Below are positions 8,831-15,441 of a stretch of 64,000 nt of DNA, in pieces. Numbering within the stretch: position 1 is the first letter of the stretch; every line of letters begins with the position of its first letter. The DNA lies in the NCBI GenBank assembly GCA_963728145.1, contig CAVSJA010000007.1:310001-374000 (forward strand), in the 5' to 3' direction. The translations under genes were made by a program, and so were the position numbers. This DNA is from CAVSJA01 sp963728145. GTDB taxonomy: Bacteria; Bacteroidota; Bacteroidia; Chitinophagales; Chitinophagaceae. Under the pieces are notes generated by a model that was not told the DNA's origin, ran no database searches, and saw only the letters and a list, made by a program, of their open reading frames with translations.

Positions 8831-9637
8831 ATGAGAAAATATTTACTCCCCACAGCAGTATTACTATTTTCATCTTTTTATGCCAGTTCCCAGTTTGAAA
8901 TGGGTTTGAGCTACGGCCTCGGTGTTCCGCTCAAAGACATGGCAAAGCATATTCAACCCGCACACCAGGGGGTACTCACACTTAATTACCGCCTCCCCAT
9001 AAAGAAACACCCGCAATTCGTTGTCGGTATCGAAGCCGGGGTTGGGAACTATGCGGAGAAGACGATCAACCAAACATTTCAATTCACAGACGGTACGATC
9101 ACAATGACTGATGTTCGATATTCCAGCAATATTGGTTTTGTGAATGCAGTATTTCGATATGATATTCCCGTAAAAGGGAATGCTGTTCCCTACTTGCACC
9201 TGATCGGCGGTTACAATAAATTGTATACTGACGTATATGTCGAAAATCCCGATGATCCCATGGGTTGCGAACCTTTGGAAAATGAAAATGCCTTTAACGA
9301 TCATACTTTCGCCTGGGGATACGGCGCGGGTGTGCAAATAAAACTCAATGAAAAGAAACGCAAACCTGGCGGCGCTTCTTATAAGCTGGATTTAGCAGTT
9401 ACCAATGTTTATGGAGGGAAACTCGAATACCTGAATGTAAAGCATCTCAAAGAGCATGATCATAATGATCCTCTGTCTCCTGACAGCAAACCATTCGTTT
9501 CAAGATTTGTCAACGTAAGTACCCAGGCTATCCACGAGCATCAGGTAGCTGAGATCTTCGAGAGTAATCTTCGTTTGTTGCAAATTCGCGTAGGACTTGT
9601 GATCCAGTTTGGCAAGAAGAGTTGTAGGGAACAATAG
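8831..9637 (+). CDS. Probable outer-membrane beta-barrel protein
   Basis: 268 residues with a signal peptide (1-20, ending YASSQ). The mature part is made of alternating short beta strands and Gly/Tyr-rich turns (FEMGLSYGLGVPL, FVVGIEAGVGNY, GYGAGVQIKL, LRLLQIRVGLVIQFGKK), and the last strand is aromatic-rich. This is the pattern of small Bacteroidota outer-membrane barrels (PorT/OmpA-barrel-like). I cannot name a family. It ends in a repeat array followed by a strong terminator shared with kdsA. Confidence 0.65.
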   Translation: MRKYLLPTAVLLFSSFYASSQFEMGLSYGLGVPLKDMAKHIQPAHQGVLTLNYRLPIKKHPQFVVGIEAGVGNYAEKTINQTFQFTDGTITMTDVRYSSNIGFVNAVFRYDIPVKGNAVPYLHLIGGYNKLYTDVYVENPDDPMGCEPLENENAFNDHTFAWGYGAGVQIKLNEKKRKPGGASYKLDLAVTNVYGGKLEYLNVKHLKEHDHNDPLSPDSKPFVSRFVNVSTQAIHEHQVAEIFESNLRLLQIRVGLVIQFGKKSCREQ

Positions 9638-9728
9638 GCAATGGGCAATAGGCAAGAGGCAATGGGCAATAGGCAATAGGCAAAAGGCAAAAGGCAAGAG
9701 GCAAAGGGCAAAGGGCAAGAGGCAAAAG
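9632..9728. repeat. 7-bp GCAATRG / GCAARRG tandem array (left arm)
   Basis: Thirteen or so consecutive 7-base units (GCAATAG, GCAATGG, GCAAGAG, GCAAAGG, GCAAAAG) begin at the stop codon of the outer-membrane protein gene. An inverted set follows at 9824-9876, with a terminator hairpin between the arms. Confidence 0.88.
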
Positions 9729-9763
9729 AAAATTAGATAATAACGCAATCAAATACAAATAAT

Positions 9764-9803
9764 AAAAACTCCGCCCCCACAATACTGTGAGGGCGGAGTT
9801 TTT
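9764..9803. terminator. Bidirectional rho-independent terminator
   Basis: AAAAACTCCGCCCCCAC pairs with GTGAGGGCGGAGTTTTT across a 6-base loop. The stem is GC-rich with an A-run on one side and a T-run on the other, so it works in both directions. It lies exactly between the convergent outer-membrane protein gene and kdsA, and between the two arms of the GCAATRG repeat. Confidence 0.92.
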
Positions 9804-9823
9804 TATTTTAATTACTTTTTAGT

Positions 9824-9876
9824 TTTTGCGTTTTGCCTTTTGCCAATTGCCCATTGCTTATTGCCAATTGCCTATT
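9824..9876. repeat. GCAATRG array, inverted arm
   Basis: About seven inverted units (TTGCCTT, TTGCCAA, TTGCCCA, TTGCTTA) run into the last codons of kdsA. They complement the array at 9632-9728. Confidence 0.85.
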
Positions 9877-10693
9877 TCAACGCCTGCCTGATTTTGACCA
9901 GGTTTTTTAAGAGGTCTTCCAACAAATCCAATCTCAACATATTTGCTCCATCGCTTTTTGCGACGGCAGGATTGGGGTGTGTTTCGATAAATAATCCGTC
10001 AGCACCGCATGCAATCGCTGCTTTGGCGATTGTACCAATGAGCTGAGGGTTGCCACCTGTTATCCCGGAACTTTGATTGGGTTGTTGAAGTGAATGCGTG
10101 CAATCCATAATCACCGGAACACCGTGAGCTTTCATAACTGGAATATTCCGATAATCAACCACCATGTCCTGGTATCCGAATGAATTTCCTCTTTCAGTAA
10201 GCGTGACTTTTTGATTTCCTGCCTTCTTGATTTTATCAACCGCAAACTTCATTGCTTCACCACTTACGAATTGTCCTTTTTTTACGTTTACAATCTTCCC
10301 CGTTTCAGCTGCCGCAACCAATAGATCAGTTTGTCTGCAAAGGAAAGCAGGTATTTGAAGTATATCTACATAAGGAGCTGCCATCGCCGCTTCTTCATGT
10401 GCGTGAATATCGGAAGTCGCCGGCAGGGAATATTTTTTCCTCAGTTTATCGATCATCTTCAATGCGGTTTCATCGCCAAGTCCACTAAAGGACGAACCGC
10501 TGGTACGATTGGCTTTGCGGTAAGAGGATTTAAATACATAAGGAATCCCAAGGTTCTTGCAGATTTTAGAAACTTTATCTGCTACTTCCATGATCAGCTC
10601 TTCACTTTCCACCACGCAGGGCCCTGCTATGAGGAAGAAGTTATTTTCATCGTAAGATTGTCCCGCAAAAATATCCTTAAGAAATTTTTCCAT
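9872..10693 (-). CDS. kdsA: 3-deoxy-8-phosphooctulonate synthase (KDO8P synthase), metal-dependent class
   Basis: 273 residues. It condenses PEP with arabinose 5-phosphate to KDO 8-phosphate in the cytoplasm for lipid A core synthesis, and pairs functionally with waaA at 20.2-21.6 kb. Landmarks are IAGPCVVES (22-30), KSSYRKANRTS (55-65), DIHAHEEA and IMDCTHSLQQPN. The residue after GP is Cys26, not Asn as in E. coli KdsA, and His200, Glu237 and Asp248 complete a four-ligand metal site, so this belongs to the metal-dependent (Aquifex-like) class. A perfect -7 box lies only four bases upstream of the ATG, implying a near-leaderless mRNA. Confidence 0.96.
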   Translation of the reverse strand: MEKFLKDIFAGQSYDENNFFLIAGPCVVESEELIMEVADKVSKICKNLGIPYVFKSSYRKANRTSGSSFSGLGDETALKMIDKLRKKYSLPATSDIHAHEEAAMAAPYVDILQIPAFLCRQTDLLVAAAETGKIVNVKKGQFVSGEAMKFAVDKIKKAGNQKVTLTERGNSFGYQDMVVDYRNIPVMKAHGVPVIMDCTHSLQQPNQSSGITGGNPQLIGTIAKAAIACGADGLFIETHPNPAVAKSDGANMLRLDLLEDLLKNLVKIRQALK

Positions 10694-10697
10694 CGCG

Positions 10698-10705
10698 CAA
10701 AGATA
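10698..10705 (-). promoter_or_regulatory. -7 promoter element TATCTTTG of kdsA
   Basis: On the minus strand TATCTTTG matches TAnnTTTG perfectly and ends four bases before the kdsA ATG. The region where the -33 box should lie is occupied by the GGAGTCG tandem repeat at 10706-10743, so either the box is not needed or the repeat has displaced it. Confidence 0.6.
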
Positions 10706-10743
10706 GGGAGTCAGTCGGGAGTCGGGAGTCAGGAGTCTGGAGT
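10706..10743. repeat. GGAGTCG / GGAGTCA 7-bp tandem array
   Basis: Five units of the form GGGAGTC, GGAGTCAG, GGAGTCTG directly abut the kdsA -7 box. The same family lies against the ccmC start codon at 17870-17905. No inverted arm is present. Confidence 0.7.
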
Positions 10744-10812
10744 TCCTTATGGTCTGACGAATTCCACTAAATGATTGAAAATCTAATTAGGTTTGCGAAA
10801 CTTTTTAAGTTT

Positions 10813-11772
10813 ATGGTTAGAGATAAAATTCTGGTTATAGGAGCTAGCGGACAAATAGGAGTGGAGTTGACCCTGGCTTTGCGCAAACTCTATGGAAATG
10901 CAAATGTGGTCGCTTCAGATCTAAGAGAAGAAAATGAACTGCTGAAAGGAACTGGGCCCTATGTAAGCCTCGACGTAATGAATAAGGAAATGCTGCACGT
11001 GCAGGTGATTCGCCAGAACTTTACACAGATCTATTTGCTGGCGGCCATACTTTCTGCAACAGGTGAGAAAAATCCTAATCTCGCCTGGAATCTGAACATG
11101 CAGGGATTACTTAATGTGCTAGATATAGCCAAGGAAGAAAAGATCCAGAAAGTTTACTGGCCTTCTTCAATCGCAGTGTTTGGTCCAACATCTCCAAAGA
11201 AGAATTGCCCTCAGCGAACGGTGATTGAGCCGATCACTGTTTATGGGATCAGTAAGTATGCCGGTGAGTTTTGGTGTAATTATTATCATAAACGGTTTGG
11301 CCTTGACGTAAGAAGTTTGCGCTATCCCGGATTGATCAGTTATAAATCTGCGCCCGGTGGAGGAACTACGGATTATGCGGTTGAGATTTATCATGAGGCA
11401 TTGGAAGAAGGGCACTACACAAGTTTTCTTAAAGAGGATACTTATTTGCCGATGATGTACATGCCCGATGCGATAAAAGCTACGATTGACCTGATGGAAG
11501 CGCCGGCTAGTAAAGTTTCAGTTCGCACTTCTTATAATGTAGCTGCAATGAGTTTTTCTCCAAAAGAAATTGCTGCGGAGATCAAAAAAGAAATACCAGG
11601 TTTTAAAATTGACTACAAGGCCGATTATCGCCAGCAAATCGCTGAAAGCTGGCCTGAAAGTATTGATGATACAGTGGCAAGGGAGGATTGGGGTTGGAAA
11701 CCTGAATACGATCTTCCAAAAATGACCATCGACATGTTGGAAAATCTTGCGCCGGTTTATAAAAAGAAATAA
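10813..11772 (+). CDS. tdh: L-threonine 3-dehydrogenase, SDR (GalE-like) type
   Basis: 319 residues from the ATG at 10813, chosen over 10771 because the Rossmann motif must start near the N-terminus (ILVIGASGQIG at about 5-15). The segment RYPGLISYKSAPGGGTTDYAVEIY is the signature of SDR-type threonine dehydrogenases, as in animal TDH and Flavobacterium/Cytophaga enzymes. The catalytic YxxxK is in VYGISKYAGE, and the PSSIAVFGP strand precedes it. The enzyme oxidises L-threonine with NAD to 2-amino-3-ketobutyrate. It is unrelated to the zinc MDR-type Tdh of E. coli. The partner Kbl is not in the window. The gene is followed after 11 bases by a DUF2911 gene, so the two may be cotranscribed. Confidence 0.87.
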   Translation: MVRDKILVIGASGQIGVELTLALRKLYGNANVVASDLREENELLKGTGPYVSLDVMNKEMLHVQVIRQNFTQIYLLAAILSATGEKNPNLAWNLNMQGLLNVLDIAKEEKIQKVYWPSSIAVFGPTSPKKNCPQRTVIEPITVYGISKYAGEFWCNYYHKRFGLDVRSLRYPGLISYKSAPGGGTTDYAVEIYHEALEEGHYTSFLKEDTYLPMMYMPDAIKATIDLMEAPASKVSVRTSYNVAAMSFSPKEIAAEIKKEIPGFKIDYKADYRQQIAESWPESIDDTVAREDWGWKPEYDLPKMTIDMLENLAPVYKKK

Positions 11773-11783
11773 AATTCGAACGC

Positions 11784-12365
11784 ATGAAAAAGATATTCTA
11801 TAGTATGATATTGTTAGGAAGCCTTACTGCTTGTGAAGAACATCAGCATGGAGCATCAAAGACGGATGGTTCTGTCGTCATTTCGCGTTCAAATGAAAAA
11901 GACACCTCAAAGGGTAGTCTGAAGGCTTATGCAAGTAAAAAGATCAACACTGCTACGATCAATATAAAATATCATTCTCCTGCAGTAAGGGAAAGAGTGA
12001 TTTGGGGTGGATTGGTTCCATTTGACAAGCTTTGGGTTGCAGGGGCACATTCGGCCACTTCAATAGAAACTAACAAGGAACTAATTATCAATAACCAAAC
12101 CGTTCCTCCTGGCAAATACGGCTTTTTTGCTATCCCCGGGCAGTCGGACTGGACTCTTGTCCTAAATAAGAATTGGGATCAACATCTCACGGATGAATAT
12201 GATCAAAAGGATGATGTTCTTCGATGGAAAATAATACCAGATACGCTTGATAAGCCCCAGGAAAGATTGATGTATGTCCTTGATCAAACGGGTGAGTATA
12301 AGGGAAATCTGGAATTTGTTTGGGAGAAGTTGAGGTTGAAGATGCCATTTCAAATTAAGAGATAG
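11784..12365 (+). CDS. DUF2911 domain lipoprotein
   Basis: 193 residues with a lipoprotein signal (LTAC, Cys13). Residues about 55-190 match DUF2911: TINIKYHSPAVRERVIWGGLVPFDKLWVAGAHSATSIE, then PPGKYGFFAIPG, WTLVLNKNW and a closing LEFVWEKLRLKMPF. The domain is common in Bacteroidota and has no proven activity. It follows tdh by 11 bases. Confidence 0.9.
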   Translation: MKKIFYSMILLGSLTACEEHQHGASKTDGSVVISRSNEKDTSKGSLKAYASKKINTATINIKYHSPAVRERVIWGGLVPFDKLWVAGAHSATSIETNKELIINNQTVPPGKYGFFAIPGQSDWTLVLNKNWDQHLTDEYDQKDDVLRWKIIPDTLDKPQERLMYVLDQTGEYKGNLEFVWEKLRLKMPFQIKR

Positions 12366-12556
12366 GTTCCAAACCCTGGAATCGGGTGGTTCCGAACCCT
12401 AAAGAGGCAACGTTCAAATTACTCATGGTTTCATAGGGTTCGGAACCCTAATATCGGAGTCCCAGCTATAGAGTTCCGAACCCTTCAACACTCCGATTGC
12501 ATTTCGAGTTATTTCTTTAGGGTTCGGAACTACTTGTAGGGTTCGAAACCATTTCT
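12366..12556. repeat. GGTTCGGAACCC palindromic repeat cluster
   Basis: At least seven copies of a unit like AGGGTTCGGAACCCT (variants GGTTCCAAACCCTGG, GGTTCCGAACCCTAA, GGGTTCGAAACC) are spread through about 190 bases. Several are perfect 12-base palindromes, and neighbouring copies alternate in orientation. The cluster ends 11 bases before the GTG start at 12568. Confidence 0.8.
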
Positions 12557-12567
12557 TAAATTAGAGT

Positions 12568-12906
12568 GTGCGTCGAATTGTATCAGCCATAACAGTACTT
12601 CTTGTTTTCTTCAGCCTTCAGTATGGAAAGGTTGCAGAATATCTTTATTGTGAAGTGCAGGCTAAGGTGATTTTGCAACAAGCGACGGATTGCGGTTGTG
12701 ACCAATACCTGATCGAAATGATTGGGGAAGATGGATCCGATGGATTTGCTGCAACGCCGATTAAAGAAAAACCTGCCGAGTTTTTTACTACAATTGCTAC
12801 GATCACTAATGAATTGAATTTCTCTATTCCTTATACAAATCATATCATCTGCGCTTCAGGTTTATTGAACCAATTTCCTGAGCCGGCTTTTCATCCTCCG
12901 GCATAA
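12568..12906 (+). CDS. Small secreted/membrane Cys-containing protein, HYC_CC_PP-like (tentative)
   Basis: 112 residues starting at GTG. Residues 1-20 are hydrophobic and may be a signal or anchor. The order of conserved spots, YLYC at about 26-29, a CGC at about 43-45 and a terminal HPP, resembles the layout of the small HYC_CC_PP family of Bacteroidota, whose function is unknown. The match is loose and done by eye. No strong ribosome site is seen. The next gene is 306 bases away beyond a MITE-like element. Confidence 0.5.
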   Translation: MRRIVSAITVLLVFFSLQYGKVAEYLYCEVQAKVILQQATDCGCDQYLIEMIGEDGSDGFAATPIKEKPAEFFTTIATITNELNFSIPYTNHIICASGLLNQFPEPAFHPPA

Positions 12907-12941
12907 TCAGCATTTCCGAACTAATGAATTTCCTTTGCGCG

Positions 12942-13153
12942 CTTCCCTTTTTTGAACTTTGTCATTTCGAGCCCGGGCAATTTTAATCCCTTAGCATAAA
13001 GGGAAAGTAGGGCGAGAAATCTGCACAGTTGGAGACTCCGCGTAATTCTAAATTAAACGGAACCATCGATTGTGCAGATTTCTGGCCCGGGTTACTTCAT
13101 TCAATTAGTTCGATTACTGACCGGGCTCGAAATGACAAGGTTCAAAAGGGAAG
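12942..13153. mobile_element. MITE-like inverted-repeat element, copy A (212 bp)
   Basis: Terminal inverted repeats of about 34 bases (outer part CTTCCCTTTTTTGAACTTTG on the left, CAAGGTTCAAAAGGGAAG on the right) enclose a second inverted pair, GCGAGAAATCTGCAC and GTGCAGATTTCTGGCCC. There is no open reading frame. Copy B at 45877-46089 is the same element in opposite orientation: the internal AAGGGAAAGTAGGGCGAGAA and GGAGACTCCGCGTAAT segments match its reverse complement. It would need a transposase in trans. Confidence 0.85.
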
Positions 13154-13211
13154 CAGGAAGAGGACGAAGAAAGGATTCGAATTCTATAATGTTCCAATAA
13201 AATGATTAATT

Positions 13212-13781
13212 ATGAAAACAATTCTTTTCATCATATCGATTTCTATTCTATCAGCTTGTTCTGTTTCAAAGAAAACACAACAATCGTCAACATTAAATCA
13301 ACTCAGCAAGGATACCAGAGGCAATGAGATGTTATTAGGGAAATGCACGCGCTCATCACTCAATGAAATTCCTTTCAGTGAATGGTATCAGAAAAACTAT
13401 GACGAATACATCGTGGATTCAGCTACCTGCATTTTTATTAAACCACTCCTGAAGGAAAAAACCATTACCATTTTCCTCGGCACCTGGTGTGGTGACAGCA
13501 AAAGAGAAGTTCCGCGTATATTAAAAATGCTGGATTGCTGCGGCTTTCCCGAAAAACAATTGCAATTGATCATGTTGAGCAATTTGCCGGAAGCATATAA
13601 GCAGAGTCCGCAGCATGAAGAAGCGGGACGGAATATTATCCGCGTCCCAACTATTATCATAGAAGAGAAAGGAAAAGAAGTGGGTCGGATCGTCGAATTC
13701 CCAAAGGTTAGTTTGGAGAAAGATATGCTGACGATCCTTCGTAGGGAATCTTATGTTCCCAATTATACAGTGGTTCCGTAG
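13212..13781 (+). CDS. Thioredoxin-fold lipoprotein with CxxS motif
   Basis: 189 residues with a lipobox (LSAC, Cys16). A thioredoxin-like domain spans about 78-180: TITIFLGTWCGDSKREVPR with a single active-site Cys93 (Cys-Gly-Asp-Ser96), then IIRVPTIIIEEKGKEVGRIVE carrying the cis-Pro loop. The second Cys of CxxC is replaced by Ser, so it is more likely to bind or isomerise thiols than act as a full oxidoreductase. Another CC pair occurs at 109-110. The location is probably periplasmic, lipid-anchored. Confidence 0.82.
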   Translation: MKTILFIISISILSACSVSKKTQQSSTLNQLSKDTRGNEMLLGKCTRSSLNEIPFSEWYQKNYDEYIVDSATCIFIKPLLKEKTITIFLGTWCGDSKREVPRILKMLDCCGFPEKQLQLIMLSNLPEAYKQSPQHEEAGRNIIRVPTIIIEEKGKEVGRIVEFPKVSLEKDMLTILRRESYVPNYTVVP

Positions 13782-13785
13782 GAAT

Positions 13786-13940
13786 GGTTGATAGGGTTGA
13801 CAAGGTTGACAAGGTTGACAAGGTTGACAAGGTTGACAAAAACTTATAGGGTTGATAAAGGTAAAACTTAGCCCCTTATCAACTCTATCAACCCTATCAA
13901 CCTTGTCAACCTTGTCAACCTTGTCAACTTGTTAACCTTT
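13786..13940. repeat. GGTTGACAA arrays in inverted orientation, second copy with conserved core
   Basis: Five GGTTGACAA units, a core at 13833-13871 and about seven inverted units (TCAACCCTA, TCAACCTTG) fill the gap between two plus-strand genes. The core differs from that at 4901-4940 at only one or two positions. Confidence 0.85.
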
Positions 13941-13981
13941 TTTAATGCATATTGCAGCTTTAAGCTCACCTTAAGCTCAAT

Positions 13982-15211
13982 ATGAAGGGACTCTATTTTC
14001 TTATCTTTTTGTTTTCGTTTCTCCGGACCAGTGGACAAGCTCCAAAGGAGCTGCCTAAGGATTGGAGAGCAATGTTACAAAGAGAAGATTCGGTTCATGT
14101 AATCTTCAACCTGCATTCATCCATGAAAAATGGAAAGCTGGAGCTGTATATCACCAATGCCCAGGAGAAGATTTTGCTAAAGGATATTGTTCGCGAAGGC
14201 GATTCTCTGAACTTCAATCTGCCGGTATTTGAATCTTCCTTTAAAACAAAGATCCTTCCGGATGGAAGCCTTCAGGGAACCTGGATCAAAGGAACAGCAG
14301 CAAGAATACAATACTGGCCATTTTTTGCAAAAGCAGGCGAGAAAGAAAGATTCAGTCAAAAATTCGGAAACTCAAAAGCAAATCTCAGCGGTCGATGGAG
14401 AATGATGCTTACCAGGCCAAATGGTACTACCCGTATGGCAATTGCAGAATTTGAACAGAAAGAAAATAAATTAAACGGCACCGTTATAACGCCGAATGGA
14501 GATTATCGTTACATGGAAGGCATTGTTACTGGCGATTCTATGTTTCTTTCAGTTTTTGATGGCGCGCATGCTTATTTCTTCCGGGGTGGGATTAATGTAA
14601 GTTCAAACCTATCAGGATATTTTTATGCTGGTATAGGTGGCAGAGAAAGTTTCGCTGCCGTCAGGGATGCAAATGCAAAATTGCCTGAAGGATCCAGCAC
14701 TCCTCAACTAAAGGATGGAGAGAGCAGATTAGACTTCAAATTCAAAGACCTCGACGGCAACTGGGTTTCGATTAATGATGATCGTTTTAAAAACAAGGTT
14801 GTTGTTGTACAAATCATGGGATCCTGGTGCCCCAACTGCATGGATGAAACCGCATTTCTCAGTGACTACTTTAAAAAGAATCAAAGCAGGGGAGTGGAAA
14901 TTGTTTCCCTTGCTTATGAATACGGCACTGACTTTGAGCGCTCACTTAAAACGCTGAAGAAATTTCAACAACTGCATCATGTAAGTTATCCCATGCTTAT
15001 TACCGGTGTGGGAGTAAGCGATTCGTTACGCACAGAAAAAACATTACCTCAAATAACACCGATAAAAGCATTTCCCACCACTATCTTCATTGGCAAAGAC
15101 GGCACTGTTAAGAAACTACATACAGGATTTGCAGGACCAGGAGCGAAGGAGTACTATGAAGAATATAAGAGGAATTTTTATGCGACCGTTGATGAGTTGT
15201 TGAAGGAGTGA
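13982..15211 (+). CDS. TlpA-family thiol-disulfide oxidoreductase with N-terminal domain of unknown function
   Basis: 409 residues with a signal peptide (1-19). Residues 25-235 form a beta-rich N-terminal domain containing a repeated theme (LQGTWIKG, LSGRWRMML, LNGTVITPNG, LSGYFYAG). Residues 248-405 form a TlpA/ResA-like thioredoxin domain with an intact Cys283-Pro-Asn-Cys286 and a cis-Pro in IKAFPTTIFIGKDG. It probably reduces disulfides in the periplasm, as in cytochrome c maturation; the ccmBCD genes lie 2-3 kb away but on the other strand. Confidence 0.88.
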   Translation: MKGLYFLIFLFSFLRTSGQAPKELPKDWRAMLQREDSVHVIFNLHSSMKNGKLELYITNAQEKILLKDIVREGDSLNFNLPVFESSFKTKILPDGSLQGTWIKGTAARIQYWPFFAKAGEKERFSQKFGNSKANLSGRWRMMLTRPNGTTRMAIAEFEQKENKLNGTVITPNGDYRYMEGIVTGDSMFLSVFDGAHAYFFRGGINVSSNLSGYFYAGIGGRESFAAVRDANAKLPEGSSTPQLKDGESRLDFKFKDLDGNWVSINDDRFKNKVVVVQIMGSWCPNCMDETAFLSDYFKKNQSRGVEIVSLAYEYGTDFERSLKTLKKFQQLHHVSYPMLITGVGVSDSLRTEKTLPQITPIKAFPTTIFIGKDGTVKKLHTGFAGPGAKEYYEEYKRNFYATVDELLKE

Positions 15212-15231
15212 TAATACTTGCAATACTTAAG

Positions 15232-15436
15232 TCCCGAAGTTCGGGTTGATGGGGTTGATGAGGTTGATACGGTTGATAAAGTTGATAAGATTAGATATTT
15301 AATAATAAAGCAAATAAATTACAAACTTAATTTTCGCGTCAACCCTGTCAACCCTGTCAACCCTGTCAACCCTTTCAACCCTTTCAACCTTCTCAACCCT
15401 ATCAACCTCATCAACCCCATCAACCTCATCAACCCG
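15232..15436. repeat. GTTGATRRG / TCAACCCTG inverted arrays
   Basis: Six GTTGAT(A/G)(A/G)G units on the left, an AT-rich spacer, and about thirteen inverted TCAACCCTG/TCAACCTCA units on the right, between the convergent TlpA-like and glutamate dehydrogenase genes. The right arm is unusually homogeneous (four near-identical TCAACCCTG units in a row), suggesting recent expansion. Confidence 0.85.
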
Positions 15437-15441
15437 ATGAC

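Noticed and set aside
9500..9782. Leu/Pro/Ala-rich frames (LPIAYCPLPIA) on the minus strand
   Set aside because: Produced by the GCAATRG repeat and antisense to the outer-membrane protein gene.
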